Source: Enterobacter quasihormaechei (GTDB lineage: Bacteria > Pseudomonadota > Gammaproteobacteria > Enterobacterales > Enterobacteriaceae). Taken from it: a stretch of DNA of 64,000 nt. The position numbers and the translations under genes are program-made. The stretch is from contig NZ_SJON01000005.1 of assembly GCF_004331385.1 (NCBI RefSeq), forward strand, positions 186,001 to 250,000, read 5' to 3'. Numbering within the stretch: the first letter of the stretch is position 1; each line of letters begins with the position of its first letter. The notes beneath the pieces are model-generated. The model had not been told where the DNA came from. It did not search any database and worked only from the letters and a program-made list of their open reading frames with translations. Shown here one piece after another: positions 27,034 through 40,600 of this stretch.

Positions 27034-27805
27034 ACGCTATACGGCTGAACATCTTACCCTTACCCGGTCTGGCCGCACGCTGACGGATAATATTTCGCTG
27101 TCACTGTCGCAGGGAGAGCTGGTCACGCTGATCGGCCCCAACGGTGCGGGGAAATCGACGCTGCTGCGGCTGCTGACAGGCTACCTGAAGCCCGACAGCG
27201 GCCACTGTTCACTGGCGGGGAAAACCCTGGGCGAATGGCCGCCGGAAACGCTGTCCCGCTATCGGGCGGTGATGCGTCAGCATACTCAGCCAGGATTTGA
27301 CTGGCAGGTGGAGGAGATCGTTGGAATGGGGCGTGCGCCCTGGACGCGTCACCCGGAATCGTCGATTGTGCGTGAGGTGTTGCAGCTGACCGGGTGCCTG
27401 CCGCTGGCCGGCAGGCGCTATCATGCCCTCTCGGGCGGCGAGCAGCAGCGCGTTCAGCTCGCCCGCGCGCTGGCGCAGCTGTGGCGTGACGGAACGCCGC
27501 GCGGCTGGCTGTTTCTCGACGAACCCACTTCCGCGCTGGATCTCTATCACCAGCAGCATCTGCTGCGTCTGCTGAAATCCCTGACCCGTCAGGGCCATCT
27601 TCACGTGTGCGTGGTGCTGCACGATCTCAATCTTGCCGCGTTATGGTCGGACAGGATCCTGCTGCTCCACAACGGGAGGATTGTTTCTGAGGGCATACCG
27701 GAGACAGTTTTGCAGGCCGACGCGCTGGCCCGCTGGTACGGTGCGCAGGTGCACGTCGGCACGCATCCGGCGCATGCCGCGCCGCAGGTTTTTCTCGCCC
27801 CTTAG
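27026..27805 (+). CDS. hemV: Heme ABC transporter ATP-binding protein HemV
   Basis: This 259-residue ABC ATPase has Walker [10 protein letters not shown], signature [15 protein letters not shown], Walker [12 protein letters not shown] and the switch His in [10 protein letters not shown]. It powers heme import through HemU. ATG 27026 overlaps the hemU end by 8 nt; longer upstream readings of the frame lie wholly within hemU. It is the last gene of the operon and its stop codon overlaps that of the convergent selO by 4 nt, leaving no space for a terminator. Confidence 0.95.
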   Translation: MAERYTAEHLTLTRSGRTLTDNISLSLSQGELVTLIGPNGAGKSTLLRLLTGYLKPDSGHCSLAGKTLGEWPPETLSRYRAVMRQHTQPGFDWQVEEIVGMGRAPWTRHPESSIVREVLQLTGCLPLAGRRYHALSGGEQQRVQLARALAQLWRDGTPRGWLFLDEPTSALDLYHQQHLLRLLKSLTRQGHLHVCVVLHDLNLAALWSDRILLLHNGRIVSEGIPETVLQADALARWYGAQVHVGTHPAHAAPQVFLAP

Positions 27806-29244
27806 CTTGAGCAGCTCACTTCCAGCCGCTTACCCCAGTCCGGCGGGCGGCTGACATAGTCATCGTCCCGATCGGCAAACGGCGTACGCAGGGCGATATG
27901 CAGCCGGTGCAGCTCGGTATAATCCCCCTGCTCTGCCTGCTCAATGGCCCGCTGCGCCAGCCAGTTGCGCAACACCATCGCCGGGTTAACCGCCTTCATC
28001 TGCGCCTGACGGGTATCATCGTCAATCTGCTCCTGCTGCAAACGCGCGCGGTAAGCGGCAAACCAGTCATCAAACGCCTGTCGATCAATGAACTCGTCGC
28101 GCAGCGGTGACGCGGCGCTCTGCTGCATGGTCTGGCTGAGCATACGGAAGGTTCGGGTATAGTCGCTGCCTTCCCGCGCCATGATCGCAAACAGCCCGTT
28201 CAGCAGCGCGTTATCGCCTTTTTCCTGCGTCATGAGGCCCAGCTTGTTGCGCATTAACGCGCCGTATTCCCGCAGCAACACCTCCTGATAGCTGTCGAGC
28301 GCATCGTTCAGGGCATCGACGTCGATAAACGGCGACAGGCTTTGTGCAAGACGCTGGAGGTTCCACAGCCCCACCGCAGGCTGGTTGTCGAAACGGTAAC
28401 GCCCCTGATAGTCCGAATGGTTACAGATGTAACCCGGCTGATAGTCATCAAGGAAGCCGTACGGACCGTAGTCAAACGTCAGCCCCAACAGGGACATGTT
28501 GTCGGTATTCATCACGCCGTGAGCAAAGCCGACGGCCTGCCAGCGGGCAATCATGGAGGCGGTGCGCGCGACAACATCGCGGAACCAGAGAACATAGCGG
28601 TCCGCTTCGTTTTGCAGATGCGGCCAGTGACGACGAAGGGCGTAATCGGCAAGCTGGCGGACCTTATCCGGCTCGCGGCGATAATAGAAGTGTTCAAAAT
28701 GGCCGAAACGCAGATGGCTTTCGGCCACGCGGATCAGCATCGCTCCCTGCTCCATCGTCTCGCGGGCAACCGGCGTGTCGCTGGTGACAATCGACAGCGC
28801 GCGTGAGGTTGGGATCCCCAGCGCATGCATGGCTTCCGACGCCAGACCTTCACGGATGGTTGAGCGCAGCACCGCGCGGCCATCACCCATGCGAGAGTAT
28901 GGGGTCAGCCCTGCCCCTTTCAGGTGCCAGTCGCGCGTTTCGCCATTCGGCAACACCTGTTCACCCAGCAGGATGCCGCGACCATCGCCGAGCTGTCCCG
29001 CCCAGACGCCAAACTGATGTCCGCTGTAAACCTGAGCCAGCGGCTTCATGCCCGGAAGCAGCGTTTCGCCCCCCCAGACACCGGCGCCTTTTTCTGGCTG
29101 AAAAAGAGACGAAGGGATGCCAAGCGAATCCGCTAACGCATCGTTATGCCAGATCAGACGTGCATTCTGTAAAGGCGTTGGCTTAAGCGCGGTGTAAAAG
29201 CCGGGTAGTTCATCATGCCAGTGGGCAGTAAAAGACAGGGTCAT
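27802..29244 (-). CDS. selO: Protein adenylyltransferase SelO (YdiU)
   Basis: SelO (480 residues) is a pseudokinase-fold enzyme that transfers AMP to protein Ser/Thr/Tyr and is linked to redox stress. Family segments are [17 protein letters not shown] (nucleotide loop), the [11 protein letters not shown] region, and the active site [13 protein letters not shown] followed by [11 protein letters not shown], the DFG-like metal motif. The C-terminal end CSS matches the conserved Cys of bacterial SelO. ATG 29244 has AGGAGGACTT directly upstream; the frame stays open further upstream into the rflP gap, without a start signal. Confidence 0.95.
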   Translation of the reverse strand: MTLSFTAHWHDELPGFYTALKPTPLQNARLIWHNDALADSLGIPSSLFQPEKGAGVWGGETLLPGMKPLAQVYSGHQFGVWAGQLGDGRGILLGEQVLPNGETRDWHLKGAGLTPYSRMGDGRAVLRSTIREGLASEAMHALGIPTSRALSIVTSDTPVARETMEQGAMLIRVAESHLRFGHFEHFYYRREPDKVRQLADYALRRHWPHLQNEADRYVLWFRDVVARTASMIARWQAVGFAHGVMNTDNMSLLGLTFDYGPYGFLDDYQPGYICNHSDYQGRYRFDNQPAVGLWNLQRLAQSLSPFIDVDALNDALDSYQEVLLREYGALMRNKLGLMTQEKGDNALLNGLFAIMAREGSDYTRTFRMLSQTMQQSAASPLRDEFIDRQAFDDWFAAYRARLQQEQIDDDTRQAQMKAVNPAMVLRNWLAQRAIEQAEQGDYTELHRLHIALRTPFADRDDDYVSRPPDWGKRLEVSCSS

Positions 29245-29305
29245 AAGTCCTCCTGCTTTAAGTGTAGAGGGTTTCCCTGAACGTAAACACGGGCGAAGAA
29301 AGGGG

Positions 29306-30019
29306 TTATTGCTGAACGAGGGTCGTGACGCGTTCAGCCGGGACGGCAGGCCACAGGGTGCCCTGCATTGCACCAAAATTGAAGGGCAGCACGCGTTGCA
29401 GGATGCCGTGATCGTCAATTCCTGAGACCATGACCGACTGACAGTGCGGCGTGATTTGCCAGAGGATAGCGCGCATAAAAGGCTCAAAGGAGAGCGCCGA
29501 AACGCGCTGCTGGATGAAGTTTTTATCCAGAATGACCCGTTTGAACAAACCATCATAAACCGGCTTAAGGGACGCGGCCCCTGTACCAAAGTTAGCCAGC
29601 ACTAATGGGAAATGGATCGCCATTCTTGCCAGCGTCAGATCGTCTTTTCCGTTATTTAAACCTGGATAGTTCTCATTAACAGTAAACTCAAGAAACGGAT
29701 AACGCTCAAGGATTGAAACAGCGTTCTCATTAGTTAATAAAAACTCAACAATTGCGGGTGTAATATTGATCCATGCAATTAACTGATGCTGAATAAAAAA
29801 TAGCTTACAGGTATCGAGTAATTGCAGTTTCTCCTGAAACAGCGCTAATTCATCTTCCCGGGAAAGATGCGGGATAACCAGTTCCGTCGGGATTCGTACG
29901 TCCGTACCCACGCCAGTAAAGTTAACCAAAATCTCTAAACCTTTAAGCAAACCTGCACTATCACGCGCCGGAAGCAGTAAAAGTTCAGACTGGTAAGCAT
30001 TATCTAGCGTAATAATCAT
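29306..30019 (-). CDS. rflP: Anti-FlhDC factor RflP (YdiV), degenerate EAL protein
   Basis: This 237-residue EAL-domain relative lacks the EAL signature and most metal ligands (residues ILVNFTG where EAL should be), so it should not hydrolyse cyclic di-GMP. In E. coli and Salmonella it binds FlhD and delivers FlhDC to ClpXP, shutting down flagellar genes under poor nutrition. Shared blocks include [26 protein letters not shown] and NENYPGLN. It lies between selO and nlpC as in E. coli. Base composition is more AT-rich than its neighbours. Confidence 0.88.
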   Translation of the reverse strand: MIITLDNAYQSELLLLPARDSAGLLKGLEILVNFTGVGTDVRIPTELVIPHLSREDELALFQEKLQLLDTCKLFFIQHQLIAWINITPAIVEFLLTNENAVSILERYPFLEFTVNENYPGLNNGKDDLTLARMAIHFPLVLANFGTGAASLKPVYDGLFKRVILDKNFIQQRVSALSFEPFMRAILWQITPHCQSVMVSGIDDHGILQRVLPFNFGAMQGTLWPAVPAERVTTLVQQ

Positions 30020-30250
30020 CGCGCTTGTCCTGCATTAAAGATGAGAGAGAACATCCTGGAGCAATTGCAGGCACAATTCCACTGTCTTGATTTTAATAAG
30101 TTTAATTTCATTCTTTCCGTATTAATTTTCAGATTTTTCCCTGAATCTTTAATAATTTTATCCTGGTTATTGAATAATAGCCAGTTTTAGATAAAACAGG
30201 CACATGCCGACATAAATAATTGGACAAAAATTTAACTTTAATCAACCCGT

Positions 30251-30285
30251 AAGAAAAGCCTGACGGCTATATTCACCGCCAGGCT
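30251..30285 (-). terminator. nlpC terminator
   Basis: Read on the minus strand, AGCCTGGCGG / CCGTCAGGCT forms a 10-bp stem with one G-U pair and is followed by TTTTCTT. It lies 27 nt after nlpC. The rest of 30020-30311 is AT-rich and holds only the likely rflP promoter. Confidence 0.75.
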
Positions 30286-30311
30286 CCCCGCACTGCATCT
30301 TTATGCATCGG

Positions 30312-30776
30312 TTAAATACGTCTGGCCTGCCAGAAGTTTTTACGCCAGTAAACATTATCGAGAGAGGAGCGCATCACGCCACGGCTGGTCGAGGCATGAA
30401 TGAACTGATTATCGGTGTCATAAATACCGACATGAAGGCCGCTTTCACCGGAGCCTGTTTTGAAAAAGACCAGGTCGCCGGGCAGGAGCTCGTCTTTATC
30501 AATCTCAGTGCCGATCTCCGCCTGCATACGCGTTTCACGCGGAAGCTGTAGGTCAAATTTGTCGCGGAAGGTCATCAGCACGAATCCCGAGCAATCCACC
30601 CCGCCCCGGCTCATGCCACCGTAGCGATAGGGAGTGCCGCGCCAGTTGCTGAGCTGATCGTTCAGGCTGGCAATGACCGTAATGGAATCGGAAAGCCGTG
30701 GGTTGGGCGGAGGAGCACGATGGCTACTGCATCCTGCAAGAAAGAGCGCCGCAACAAGGAGAAACCAGAATCGCAT
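30312..30776 (-). CDS. nlpC: NlpC/P60 family lipoprotein, probable peptidoglycan endopeptidase
   Basis: This 154-residue protein has a lipobox (LFLAGCSS, Cys 16) and an NlpC/P60 cysteine-peptidase domain. The nucleophile is in VDCSGFVL, with His in GLHVGIY and the third polar site in HASTSRG. It is expected to be anchored to a membrane leaflet and to cut murein stem peptides. It is the probable downstream partner of btuD by position, though 72 nt separate them. Confidence 0.93.
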   Translation of the reverse strand: MRFWFLLVAALFLAGCSSHRAPPPNPRLSDSITVIASLNDQLSNWRGTPYRYGGMSRGGVDCSGFVLMTFRDKFDLQLPRETRMQAEIGTEIDKDELLPGDLVFFKTGSGESGLHVGIYDTDNQFIHASTSRGVMRSSLDNVYWRKNFWQARRI

Positions 30777-30848
30777 TTCAGACGAATCCTCTGCTTTTTT
30801 TGTTCTTTCGGTAATTTAGCGTGCATCTATGCGGCTGTGCAAGAAAGG

Positions 30849-31604
30849 TTATTCCTGCGCCGTGGAGATGAGCATCTTGTGGCCTTCAATATCCAGCCTC
30901 CGGAACGACATGTGGTAAGCACTCGCAAGATTGGGGGCCGTCAGCACGCTGTCGCGCGGTCCGCTGGCAATCAGCTTGCCACGGGCCAGCAACCACACCC
31001 GATGGGCGTGGCGCAACGTATGGTTTAAATCATGACTGCTCATCACAATGGTAATGCCCTTGCGGCAGAGCGCGCTGAGCAGGGCATCCAGCGCGGCCTG
31101 TTGGGCAACGTCCAGCCCGCTCATTGGCTCGTCCAGCAGCAGCAACCGCCCGTGAGGATTTCCGGACGGATGGATCTGAAGAATGACGGCGGCCAGACGC
31201 ACGCGCTGCCACTCGCCGCCGGAAAGCTGGCTGGCCTGTCGGGTGAGCTTATCGTCTAACCCGAGCGCCGCGGCAACGTCGTGGAGCAATGCCACCTGAT
31301 TTTTATCAGGCAGGTGCAGCGTCAGGTAGTGCCAGACCGGCATTGCAAAGGGCGGCACCTGCTGCTGAACCAGATAGCTTCGACGGGAGGCGAGCGTAGC
31401 GGGTAGCCATTCGTCAAGAGATTGCCCTAGAAAGGTAATCTCCCCTTCCCCGGCGGTCAGCCCCGCCATGCGCGCCAGCAGCGTGCTCTTCCCGGCACCG
31501 TTTGGCCCAACCAGGTGAAGTATTTCCCCTGCGTTGACGGTGGCGGTTACAGGCTCAAGACGCCCCTTCCCGGCAACGTCTGTGAGCTGCATCAGCAGCG
31601 ACAT
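30849..31604 (-). CDS. btuD: Vitamin B12 ABC transporter ATP-binding protein
   Basis: BtuD (251 residues) has Walker [10 protein letters not shown], signature [12 protein letters not shown], Walker [13 protein letters not shown] and the His switch in MSSHDLNH. Two copies with two BtuC subunits import cobalamin from periplasmic BtuF. The start codon shares one base with the btuE stop codon, so it is coupled to btuE. Confidence 0.96.
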   Translation of the reverse strand: MSLLMQLTDVAGKGRLEPVTATVNAGEILHLVGPNGAGKSTLLARMAGLTAGEGEITFLGQSLDEWLPATLASRRSYLVQQQVPPFAMPVWHYLTLHLPDKNQVALLHDVAAALGLDDKLTRQASQLSGGEWQRVRLAAVILQIHPSGNPHGRLLLLDEPMSGLDVAQQAALDALLSALCRKGITIVMSSHDLNHTLRHAHRVWLLARGKLIASGPRDSVLTAPNLASAYHMSFRRLDIEGHKMLISTAQE

Positions 31605-32155
31605 TATTTCGCAAGCGCCAGCTTGATAGATTCCATCACGATAGGATCTTCAGGCGTCATGTCCGGGGAAAAACGCTGTACGACCTGACCGTCACGGCCA
31701 ATCAGGAATTTTTCGAAGTTCCACAGAATATCGTCCGGATAGAGCGGCGCCCGGCCTTTGCTCGCCATGCGCTCGTAGAAACCACTCTCTTCAGGCGCAA
31801 CCGCTGTCGGCGCCGCGGCCACCAGTTTGGCATACAGCGGATGACGATTTTCCCCGTTCACATCAATTTTGCTGAACATCGGGAACGTCACGCCATAGGT
31901 CGTGCTGCAAAAGGTCTTAATCTCCTCTTCGCTGCCCGGCTCCTGCCCCAGGAACTGGTTGCACGGGAAGCCGAGCACGGTAAAGCCGTCTTTTTCCCAG
32001 GCTTTATGAATATTTTCCAGCTGTTCATACTGCGGCGTCAGGCCACATTTCGACGCCACGTTCACGATGAGCAGCACCTTGCCCTTGTAGCCTTCCAGCG
32101 TGGTTTTCTCGCCGTCAATGGTGGTCACTTCGGTATTCAGAATATCAGACTGCAT
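31604..32155 (-). CDS. btuE: Thiol/glutathione peroxidase BtuE
   Basis: BtuE (183 residues) is a glutathione-peroxidase-fold enzyme with the catalytic triad visible: Cys in [12 protein letters not shown] (not selenocysteine), Gln in [12 protein letters not shown] and Trp in ILWNFEKFL. It reduces peroxides, preferring thioredoxin in E. coli. It lies between btuC and btuD but is not needed for B12 uptake there. GAGGGA precedes the start. Confidence 0.95.
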   Translation of the reverse strand: MQSDILNTEVTTIDGEKTTLEGYKGKVLLIVNVASKCGLTPQYEQLENIHKAWEKDGFTVLGFPCNQFLGQEPGSEEEIKTFCSTTYGVTFPMFSKIDVNGENRHPLYAKLVAAAPTAVAPEESGFYERMASKGRAPLYPDDILWNFEKFLIGRDGQVVQRFSPDMTPEDPIVMESIKLALAK

Positions 32156-32188
32156 AGCATTCCCTCAGGTTGACTTACGGGTAGTGTG

Positions 32189-33169
32189 TTAACGTCCAGC
32201 TTTCAATAATAGCCAGATAAAGACCGGCGCGCCCAGCGTCGCGGTCACCACGCCAATGGGCAGCTCTGCGGCGGACAGAGCGAGCCGGGCGATGATATCG
32301 GCAATCAGCAGCGTTGCCGCCCCGGCAACCGCCGTGGCCGGGAGCAGGGTTCGATGGTCCGTAATGCCGCACAGACGCAGCATATGCGGGATCACCAGCC
32401 CAATAAAGCCAATCGCGCCCGCCAGCGCCACGCTTACGCCCACCATCCAGCCGATGGCGATAACCAGCACGTTGCGCCAGAACCCAATCGGCATCCCAAG
32501 CTGACGAGCAGATGTTTCACCCAGCGCGAGCATATTCAGCGGCTGCGCCTGGAATGCCGTCCACAGAATGACCGGGAGCAGGAGCAGCATCAGCCATCCC
32601 TGACGCCAGTCAACGCCCCCAAAGCCCCCCATCATCCAGTACATCAGCTGGCGCAGATCAAAAGAGGTGGAGAAGTAGACGGCCCAGGTCATCAACGCAC
32701 TACAGATGATCCCTAACGCCACACCGGCAAGCAGCAGACGGCTGGTGGATAAGTGGCGTCGGGCAAAGCGCAGCAGGATGAGGGTTATCAACAGCGCGCC
32801 AACAATGGCACTGAGGCTAATCCCCCAGGCGGAGAGCTCGCCTCCTCCCAGCATCACGGCGGCGATTAGCCCGACGCCTGCGCCATTAGACACCCCCAGA
32901 AGACCGGGTTCCGCCAGCGGGTTTTCAAACAGTGCCTGCATGATCGTGCCGCACAGCGCCAGGGCAGCGCCGACTAAAAGGACCGCCAGCGTCCGCGGCA
33001 GGCGGATCTGCCAGACAAAGATCTGTCCCTCAGGCGTAAACCAGCTTGCCGGCCCCAGCCACCGATCGCCCGCACACAGGCTGACCGTGGTGGCGACAAG
33101 CAACAGCACCCCGAGCAGACACAGGCGGCGGAGATCGGAGCGGTGCTGGCGACGGGCAAGATCAAGCAT
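32189..33169 (-). CDS. btuC: Vitamin B12 ABC transporter permease
   Basis: BtuC (326 residues) is a FecCD-family permease with ten membrane helices. Family motifs are [38 protein letters not shown] and [16 protein letters not shown] 33169 (MLDLARRQ) was chosen because it gives the E. coli length and has GGATAA about 10 nt upstream. An upstream in-frame ATG at 33199 lacks a ribosome site. It is first in the btuC-btuE-btuD order. The btuF gene is not nearby. Confidence 0.95.
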   Translation of the reverse strand: MLDLARRQHRSDLRRLCLLGVLLLVATTVSLCAGDRWLGPASWFTPEGQIFVWQIRLPRTLAVLLVGAALALCGTIMQALFENPLAEPGLLGVSNGAGVGLIAAVMLGGGELSAWGISLSAIVGALLITLILLRFARRHLSTSRLLLAGVALGIICSALMTWAVYFSTSFDLRQLMYWMMGGFGGVDWRQGWLMLLLLPVILWTAFQAQPLNMLALGETSARQLGMPIGFWRNVLVIAIGWMVGVSVALAGAIGFIGLVIPHMLRLCGITDHRTLLPATAVAGAATLLIADIIARLALSAAELPIGVVTATLGAPVFIWLLLKAGR

Positions 33170-33234
33170 AGACGATAGATTATCCGGTTGAGATATCATT
33201 GATTTTACGGCGGGTTTGGCAAATAGCGCAAAGA

Positions 33235-33260
33235 AAAAAGGCCGCGTGAGCGGCCTTTTT
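33235..33260. terminator. ihfA terminator
   Basis: The 11-bp stem AAAAAGGCCGC / GCGGCCTTTTT with a GTGA loop lies 13 nt after ihfA and ends the pheMST-ihfA transcript. It is usable in both directions. Confidence 0.93.
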
Positions 33261-33272
33261 AGTTAGTTCATA

Positions 33273-33572
33273 TTACTCTGCTTTGGGCGTTGCGTTTTCG
33301 ACACGGCTTTTTAACTTCTGACCGGGTCTGAAGGTCACCACGCGGCGGGCTGTAATGGGAATATCTTCCCCCGTCTTCGGGTTACGGCCCGGACGTTGGT
33401 TTTTGTCTCGCAAATCAAAATTGCCAAAGCCGGAGAGTTTTACCTGCTCACCATTTTCCAGAGCACGACGGATCTCTTCGAAAAACAGCTCTACCAGCTC
33501 TTTGGCATCCCGTTTGCTAAGCCCAAGCTTATCAAACAGATATTCTGACATTTCAGCTTTTGTAAGCGCCAT
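33273..33572 (-). CDS. ihfA: Integration host factor subunit alpha
   Basis: IhfA (99 residues) pairs with IhfB to form the DNA-bending factor IHF. The sequence is nearly identical to E. coli, with the HU/IHF core [25 protein letters not shown] (arm and intercalating Pro), written here split at FDLR. It follows pheT by 4 nt, so it is read mainly with the phe operon. Confidence 0.98.
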   Translation of the reverse strand: MALTKAEMSEYLFDKLGLSKRDAKELVELFFEEIRRALENGEQVKLSGFGNFDLRDKNQRPGRNPKTGEDIPITARRVVTFRPGQKLKSRVENATPKAE

Positions 33573-33576
33573 AGGT

Positions 33577-35964
33577 TCAATCCCTCAATGATGCCTGGAA
33601 TCGCTCTTTTAATGCCTCTACACATTTGGCGACGGTAGCGGCAATCTCCTCTTCTTCGAGTGTACGGCTGGTATCCTGAAGGATAAGGCTAATAGCGAGG
33701 CTCTTGAAACCTTCTGCTACGCCCTTGCCGCGGTACACGTCAAATAAGTTTACGCCAACTACCTGATTTACGCCAACTTTCTTACATTCGGCCAAAATAT
33801 CTGCTGCGGGCACATTTTCGGCGACCACAACCGCGATATCACGGCGGTTTGCAGGGAAGCGAGAGATGTCCTGCGCCTGAGGAATCACGCGGTCTGCAAC
33901 CGGGCTCCACTCCAGCTCGAACACGATGGTACGGCCATTCAGGTCCAGCTTACGTTCCAGCTCTGGGTGAACAACGCCAATGAAACCAACGCGTTTGCCG
34001 TCTAAATAAATCGCCGCGCTCTGGCCCGGATGCAGGGCCGGAATCGCTTCTGCACGGAATTCAATTTCGGATAATTTACCGGTCAGATCGAGAATAGCTT
34101 CCAGATCGCCTTTCATATCGTAGAAATCAACCGTCCCTTTTGCCAGGTCCCAGTGCTCTTCATAGCGGTTACCGCTGATGGCGCCCGCCAGCATGAGATC
34201 CTGACGGATGCCTAAATTCGCCTGAGTATCCGGTACAAAGCGCAAGCCGCTTTCGAAAATACGCACGCGGTTTTGCTGACGGTTCTGGTTATAAACGACA
34301 GTGCCCAGCAGGCCGGTCCACAGGGACAGACGCATCGCTGACATCTCGCTGGAAATCGGGCTTGGCAGGATCAGGGCTTCCTGACCCGGGTGGATCAGCT
34401 GTTGCAGCTTAGGATCAACGAAGCTGTAGGTGATCACTTCCTGGTAGCCTTTGTCGTTCAGCATGGTTTTCACACGCTTCAGAGACAGGTCGGCTTCGCG
34501 ATGGCTGCCCATTACCAGACCCGCCTGCACCGGCTCGTCAGGGATGTTGTTGTAGCCGTAAACGCGGGCCACTTCTTCCACCAGATCTTCTTCGATCTCC
34601 ATGTCGAAACGCCAGGATGGCGCAACGGCTTTCCACTCGTCCTGACCTTCTGTCACTTCACAGCCCAGACGCGTCAGAATATCAGTTACCTGCGCATCGG
34701 CAACGTGATGACCAATCAGGCGATCCAGCTTGCTGCGGCGCAGGGTAATGGTCGCACGCTTCGGCAGCGTCGCGTCGTTGGTCACATCGATAACCGGACC
34801 GGCTTCACCGCCGCAGATGTCGATCAGCAGGCGGGTCGCACGCTCCATCGCTTTGTATTGCAGCGCAGGATCTACGCCACGCTCATAGCGATGAGAGGCG
34901 TCAGTGTGCAGGCCGTGACGACGCGCGCGGCCAGTAATGGAGAGCGGGCTGAAGAACGCGCATTCCAGCAGGACGTTTTGCGTCTCGTCATTGACGCCAG
35001 AGTGCTCGCCGCCGAAAATACCGCCCATTGCCAGCGCTTTGCTGTGGTCAGCAATCACCAGGGTGTCGGCGTTCAGCTTCGCTTCGCTGCCGTCCAGCAG
35101 CACCAGGGTTTCGCCCTCTTTCGCCATGCGCACCACAATACCGCCTTCGATACGATCTTTATCGAACGCGTGCATTGGCTGGCCCAGCTCCAGCAGAACG
35201 TAGTTAGTGACGTCAACCACCGCGTCGATAGAACGGATACCGCAGCGACGCAGTTTCTCTTTCATCCACAGTGGGGTTGGCGCTTTAACGTTAATGCCTT
35301 TCACCACGCGGCCCAGGTAGCGCGGACAGGCGTCAACGGCGTCAACCTGAATTGGCAGCATGTCGCTGATGGTGGCCTCAACCGGCGCGATCTCCGGCAC
35401 GTTCAGCTCGGTCTGGTTCAGCACGGCCACGTCGCGGGCCACGCCGATGATGCCCAGGCAGTCGGCACGGTTAGGCGTCACGCTGATTTCGATGGTGTTA
35501 TCATCAAGCTTCAGGTATTCGCGGATGTCAGTGCCAATCGGCGCATCCAGCGGCAGCTCGATGATGCCGTTGTGATCGTCGGAAATCCCCAGCTCGGAGA
35601 AGGAGCACAGCATGCCTTCAGACGGCTCACCGCGCAGTTTAGCGGCTTTGATTTTGAAATCGCCCGGCAGTACCGCGCCCACGGTCGCCACGGCCACCTT
35701 CAGCCCCTGACGGCAGTTTGGTGCGCCGCAGACGATATCCAGCAGACGGTCACCGCCCACGTTCACTTTTGTTACGCGCAGTTTGTCGGCGTTAGGATGC
35801 TGGCCGCACTCCACCACTTCACCTACTACTACGCCGGTGAAAGCGCCAGATACGGGCTCTACGCCATCAACTTCCAGGCCCGCCATGGTGATCTGGTTGG
35901 AAAGCGCTTCGCTGTCCAGCGTGGTGTTAACCCATTCGCGTAACCACAGTTCACTGAATTTCAT
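33577..35964 (-). CDS. pheT: Phenylalanine--tRNA ligase beta subunit
   Basis: PheT (795 residues) is the beta chain of the alpha2-beta2 class II enzyme that charges tRNA-Phe. It has an N-terminal EMAP/OB tRNA-binding domain ([18 protein letters not shown]), the B3/B4 editing domain, B5, and a C-terminal ferredoxin-like anticodon domain ([12 protein letters not shown]). It starts 15 nt after pheS. Confidence 0.98.
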   Translation of the reverse strand: MKFSELWLREWVNTTLDSEALSNQITMAGLEVDGVEPVSGAFTGVVVGEVVECGQHPNADKLRVTKVNVGGDRLLDIVCGAPNCRQGLKVAVATVGAVLPGDFKIKAAKLRGEPSEGMLCSFSELGISDDHNGIIELPLDAPIGTDIREYLKLDDNTIEISVTPNRADCLGIIGVARDVAVLNQTELNVPEIAPVEATISDMLPIQVDAVDACPRYLGRVVKGINVKAPTPLWMKEKLRRCGIRSIDAVVDVTNYVLLELGQPMHAFDKDRIEGGIVVRMAKEGETLVLLDGSEAKLNADTLVIADHSKALAMGGIFGGEHSGVNDETQNVLLECAFFSPLSITGRARRHGLHTDASHRYERGVDPALQYKAMERATRLLIDICGGEAGPVIDVTNDATLPKRATITLRRSKLDRLIGHHVADAQVTDILTRLGCEVTEGQDEWKAVAPSWRFDMEIEEDLVEEVARVYGYNNIPDEPVQAGLVMGSHREADLSLKRVKTMLNDKGYQEVITYSFVDPKLQQLIHPGQEALILPSPISSEMSAMRLSLWTGLLGTVVYNQNRQQNRVRIFESGLRFVPDTQANLGIRQDLMLAGAISGNRYEEHWDLAKGTVDFYDMKGDLEAILDLTGKLSEIEFRAEAIPALHPGQSAAIYLDGKRVGFIGVVHPELERKLDLNGRTIVFELEWSPVADRVIPQAQDISRFPANRRDIAVVVAENVPAADILAECKKVGVNQVVGVNLFDVYRGKGVAEGFKSLAISLILQDTSRTLEEEEIAATVAKCVEALKERFQASLRD

Positions 35965-35979
35965 TGTTCTGTCCTGCCC

Positions 35980-37052
<1,073 letters not shown>

Positions 37053-37100
37053 ATCTGGCGCTGTTTTTCGTTTCATCTTTCACGCGCTAGCCTCCTGATG

Positions 37101-37145
37101 TCAGGTGCTAAAGTAAAAGAAGAAGCGGAAAATAGCAGCATTCAT
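37101..37145 (-). CDS. pheM: pheST leader peptide
   Basis: This is a 14-residue leader, [14 protein letters not shown], with five Phe codons, identical to my recollection of the E. coli peptide. Ribosome stalling here senses low charged tRNA-Phe and prevents termination at the attenuator 49 nt downstream, raising pheS-pheT expression. The spacing from the rplT terminator places its own promoter in 37146-37235. Confidence 0.95.
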
Positions 37146-37234
37146 GCTTGCGTTACCTTGTAGGGTAAAAACCGTTAAGACCTTATTGAAAAGCCTGCAC
37201 GGATAAATGTCAATCTTCTGATGGTGTTGAATGA

Positions 37235-37259
37235 AAAGAGGAGGCAAAGCCTCCTCTTT
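37235..37259 (-). terminator. rplT terminator
   Basis: AAAGAGGAGGC / GCCTCCTCTTT with a 3-nt loop and a T-rich end on the minus strand lies 8 nt after rplT. Partial read-through into pheMST is known for the E. coli equivalent. Confidence 0.88.
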
Positions 37260-37267
37260 CAACTGGC

Positions 37268-37645
<378 letters not shown>

Positions 37646-37674
37646 CTAAGTTAAAAAAGTTAAACGTTAACGAC

Positions 37675-37896
<222 letters not shown>

Positions 37897-37969
37897 TTAA
37901 ATAAACGAAACATAGGCGAACAAAACCTATGGGGCCCGAAGGCTCCACAGATTCTGCTGCTTGAAGGCC

Positions 37970-38515
<546 letters not shown>

Positions 38516-40444
38516 TTATTCCTCCAGTTGTTGAAGACTGCGGCTGCGAATCTCTTGTTGCAGCTTCTCAATCACTTCACTTACGTCCAGGCTCCCCAGG
38601 TCTTTACCACGGCGGGTGCGAACGGCAACTTTGCCTGCTTCCACCTCTTTATCACCACAGACCAACATATACGGGACACGACGTAAAGTGTGCTCGCGGA
38701 TTTTAAAGCCAATCTTCTCATTTCTCAAGTCTGCTTTTACGCGAATGCCCGCATTTTGTAGTTTCTGCGTCAATTCTTTAACGTAATCCGCCTGAGAATC
38801 GGTAATGTTCATCACCACCACCTGCACTGGCGCAAGCCAGGTTGGGAAGAAGCCCGCGAACTCTTCGGTCAGGATGCCGATGAAGCGCTCCAGTGAACCG
38901 AGAATAGCACGGTGAATCATGACCGGCACCTGACGCTCGTTATCTTCGCCAACATAAGAGGCGCTTAAACGCTGCGGCAGGGAGAAGTCCAGCTGTACCG
39001 TTCCGCACTGCCATGCGCGATCGAGGCAGTCATACAGGGTAAATTCAATTTTCGGACCGTAGAATGCGCCCTCGCCCAGCTGGTATTCGAATGGAATCCC
39101 ATTCTCTTCCAGCGCCACGGCGAGATCCGCTTCTGCGCGATCCCATGTCTCATCGCTGCCGATACGTTTTTCCGGACGCGTTGAGAGTTTGACCACGATC
39201 TTCTCGAAGCCAAAGGTGCTGTACATATCGTAGACCATACGAATACAGGCGTTAACTTCATCACGTACCTGATCTTCAGTACAGAAGATATGCGCATCAT
39301 CCTGAGTAAAGCCACGAACGCGCATCAGACCGTGCAGCGCACCCGATGGTTCGTTACGGTGGCAGCTACCGAACTCGGCCATACGCAGCGGCAGATCGCG
39401 GTAGGATTTCAGACCCTGGTTAAAGATCTGAACGTGGCCCGGGCAGTTCATTGGCTTGATGCAGTATTCACGGTTCTCAGACGAGGTGGTGAACATCGCA
39501 TCTTTATAGTTGTCCCAGTGGCCGGTTTTTTCCCACAGCACACGGTCCATCATGAACGGGCCTTTCACTTCCTGATACTGGTACTCTTTCAGCTTAGAGC
39601 GTACGAACGTTTCCAGTTCACGGAAGATAGTCCAGCCGTCGTTATGCCAGAACACCATCCCCGGCGCTTCTTCCTGCATATGATACAGGTCAAGCTGCTT
39701 ACCGATTTTACGGTGGTCACGTTTAGCCGCCTCTTCCAGGCGTTGCAGGTACGCGTTCAGGGCTTTTTTATCGGCCCACGCGGTACCATAGATGCGCTGC
39801 AACATCTTGTTATTGCTGTCGCCACGCCAGTAGGCGCCTGCGATTTTCATCAGTTTAAAGTGATGACAGAAGCGCATATTCGGCACGTGCGGTCCACGGC
39901 ACATGTCGACGTATTCTTCGTGATGGTACAAGCCAGGCTTGTCATCATGCGAAATGTTTTCGTCAAGAATCGAGACTTTATAGCTCTCGCCGCGCTTCAC
40001 GAAGGTTTCACGCGCTTCGTGCCAGCTGACTTTCTTCTTGATGACGTCATAGTTAGTTTCGGCGAGCTCGTGCATACGTTTTTCGAGCGCGTCGATATCT
40101 TCCTGGGTCAGGGTGTGGTCAAGGTCAACGTCGTAGTAGAAACCGTTGTCGATAACCGGGCCGATCGCCATTTTGGTGTTTGGCCACAGCTGCTTGATAG
40201 CATGACCTAACAGGTGCGCGCAGGAGTGACGAATGATCTCCAGACCCTCTTCGTCTTTCGCGGTGATGATTGAGAGCGTCGCATCGTTTTCAATAACATC
40301 AGACGCATCTACCAGCTCACCGTTTACGCGGCCTGCAATGGTTGCTTTTGCGAGTCCAGGACCGATGTCCAGGGCTACATCCATTGGGCTTACAGCGTGG
40401 TCGAAATGGCGTTGGCTGCCATCAGGAAGAGTAATTACAGGCAT
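38516..40444 (-). CDS. thrS: Threonine--tRNA ligase
   Basis: ThrRS (642 residues) has an N-terminal TGS domain ([20 protein letters not shown]) and the editing domain with [10 protein letters not shown]. The class II core has the zinc Cys in [12 protein letters not shown], and the anticodon-binding domain is at the C-terminus. In E. coli it represses its own translation by binding a tRNA-like leader. Length equals E. coli. Confidence 0.99.
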   Translation of the reverse strand: MPVITLPDGSQRHFDHAVSPMDVALDIGPGLAKATIAGRVNGELVDASDVIENDATLSIITAKDEEGLEIIRHSCAHLLGHAIKQLWPNTKMAIGPVIDNGFYYDVDLDHTLTQEDIDALEKRMHELAETNYDVIKKKVSWHEARETFVKRGESYKVSILDENISHDDKPGLYHHEEYVDMCRGPHVPNMRFCHHFKLMKIAGAYWRGDSNNKMLQRIYGTAWADKKALNAYLQRLEEAAKRDHRKIGKQLDLYHMQEEAPGMVFWHNDGWTIFRELETFVRSKLKEYQYQEVKGPFMMDRVLWEKTGHWDNYKDAMFTTSSENREYCIKPMNCPGHVQIFNQGLKSYRDLPLRMAEFGSCHRNEPSGALHGLMRVRGFTQDDAHIFCTEDQVRDEVNACIRMVYDMYSTFGFEKIVVKLSTRPEKRIGSDETWDRAEADLAVALEENGIPFEYQLGEGAFYGPKIEFTLYDCLDRAWQCGTVQLDFSLPQRLSASYVGEDNERQVPVMIHRAILGSLERFIGILTEEFAGFFPTWLAPVQVVVMNITDSQADYVKELTQKLQNAGIRVKADLRNEKIGFKIREHTLRRVPYMLVCGDKEVEAGKVAVRTRRGKDLGSLDVSEVIEKLQQEIRSRSLQQLEE

Positions 40445-40600
40445 TTTATATCCTTATTTGCAGTGATGCCCCACACATAAGAGCATATACAAAGAAAATA
40501 ATCGTGATTAAACAGTAGATTAGGAACCATCTGACCAACAATCGTCAAATTGGTTCGTCATCCTCTGCCAGCCGAAATCAGACAAAGGCGAATATACGGC
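40445..40600 (-). promoter_or_regulatory. thrS promoter and translational operator leader
   Basis: This is the thrS leader region. A hairpin GAACCA / TGGTTC (40524-40529 with 40551-40556) and the sequence just before the start, GCAAATAAGGATATAAA, resemble the E. coli leader, where ThrRS binds tRNA-Thr-like arms. A -10 TATATT (40596-40591, minus strand) would give an mRNA start near 40585. The fold is inferred, not computed. Confidence 0.5.

Noticed and set aside
34390..35943. 517-codon open frame opposite pheT
   Set aside because: Antisense shadow of pheT; no recognisable protein and no start signals.
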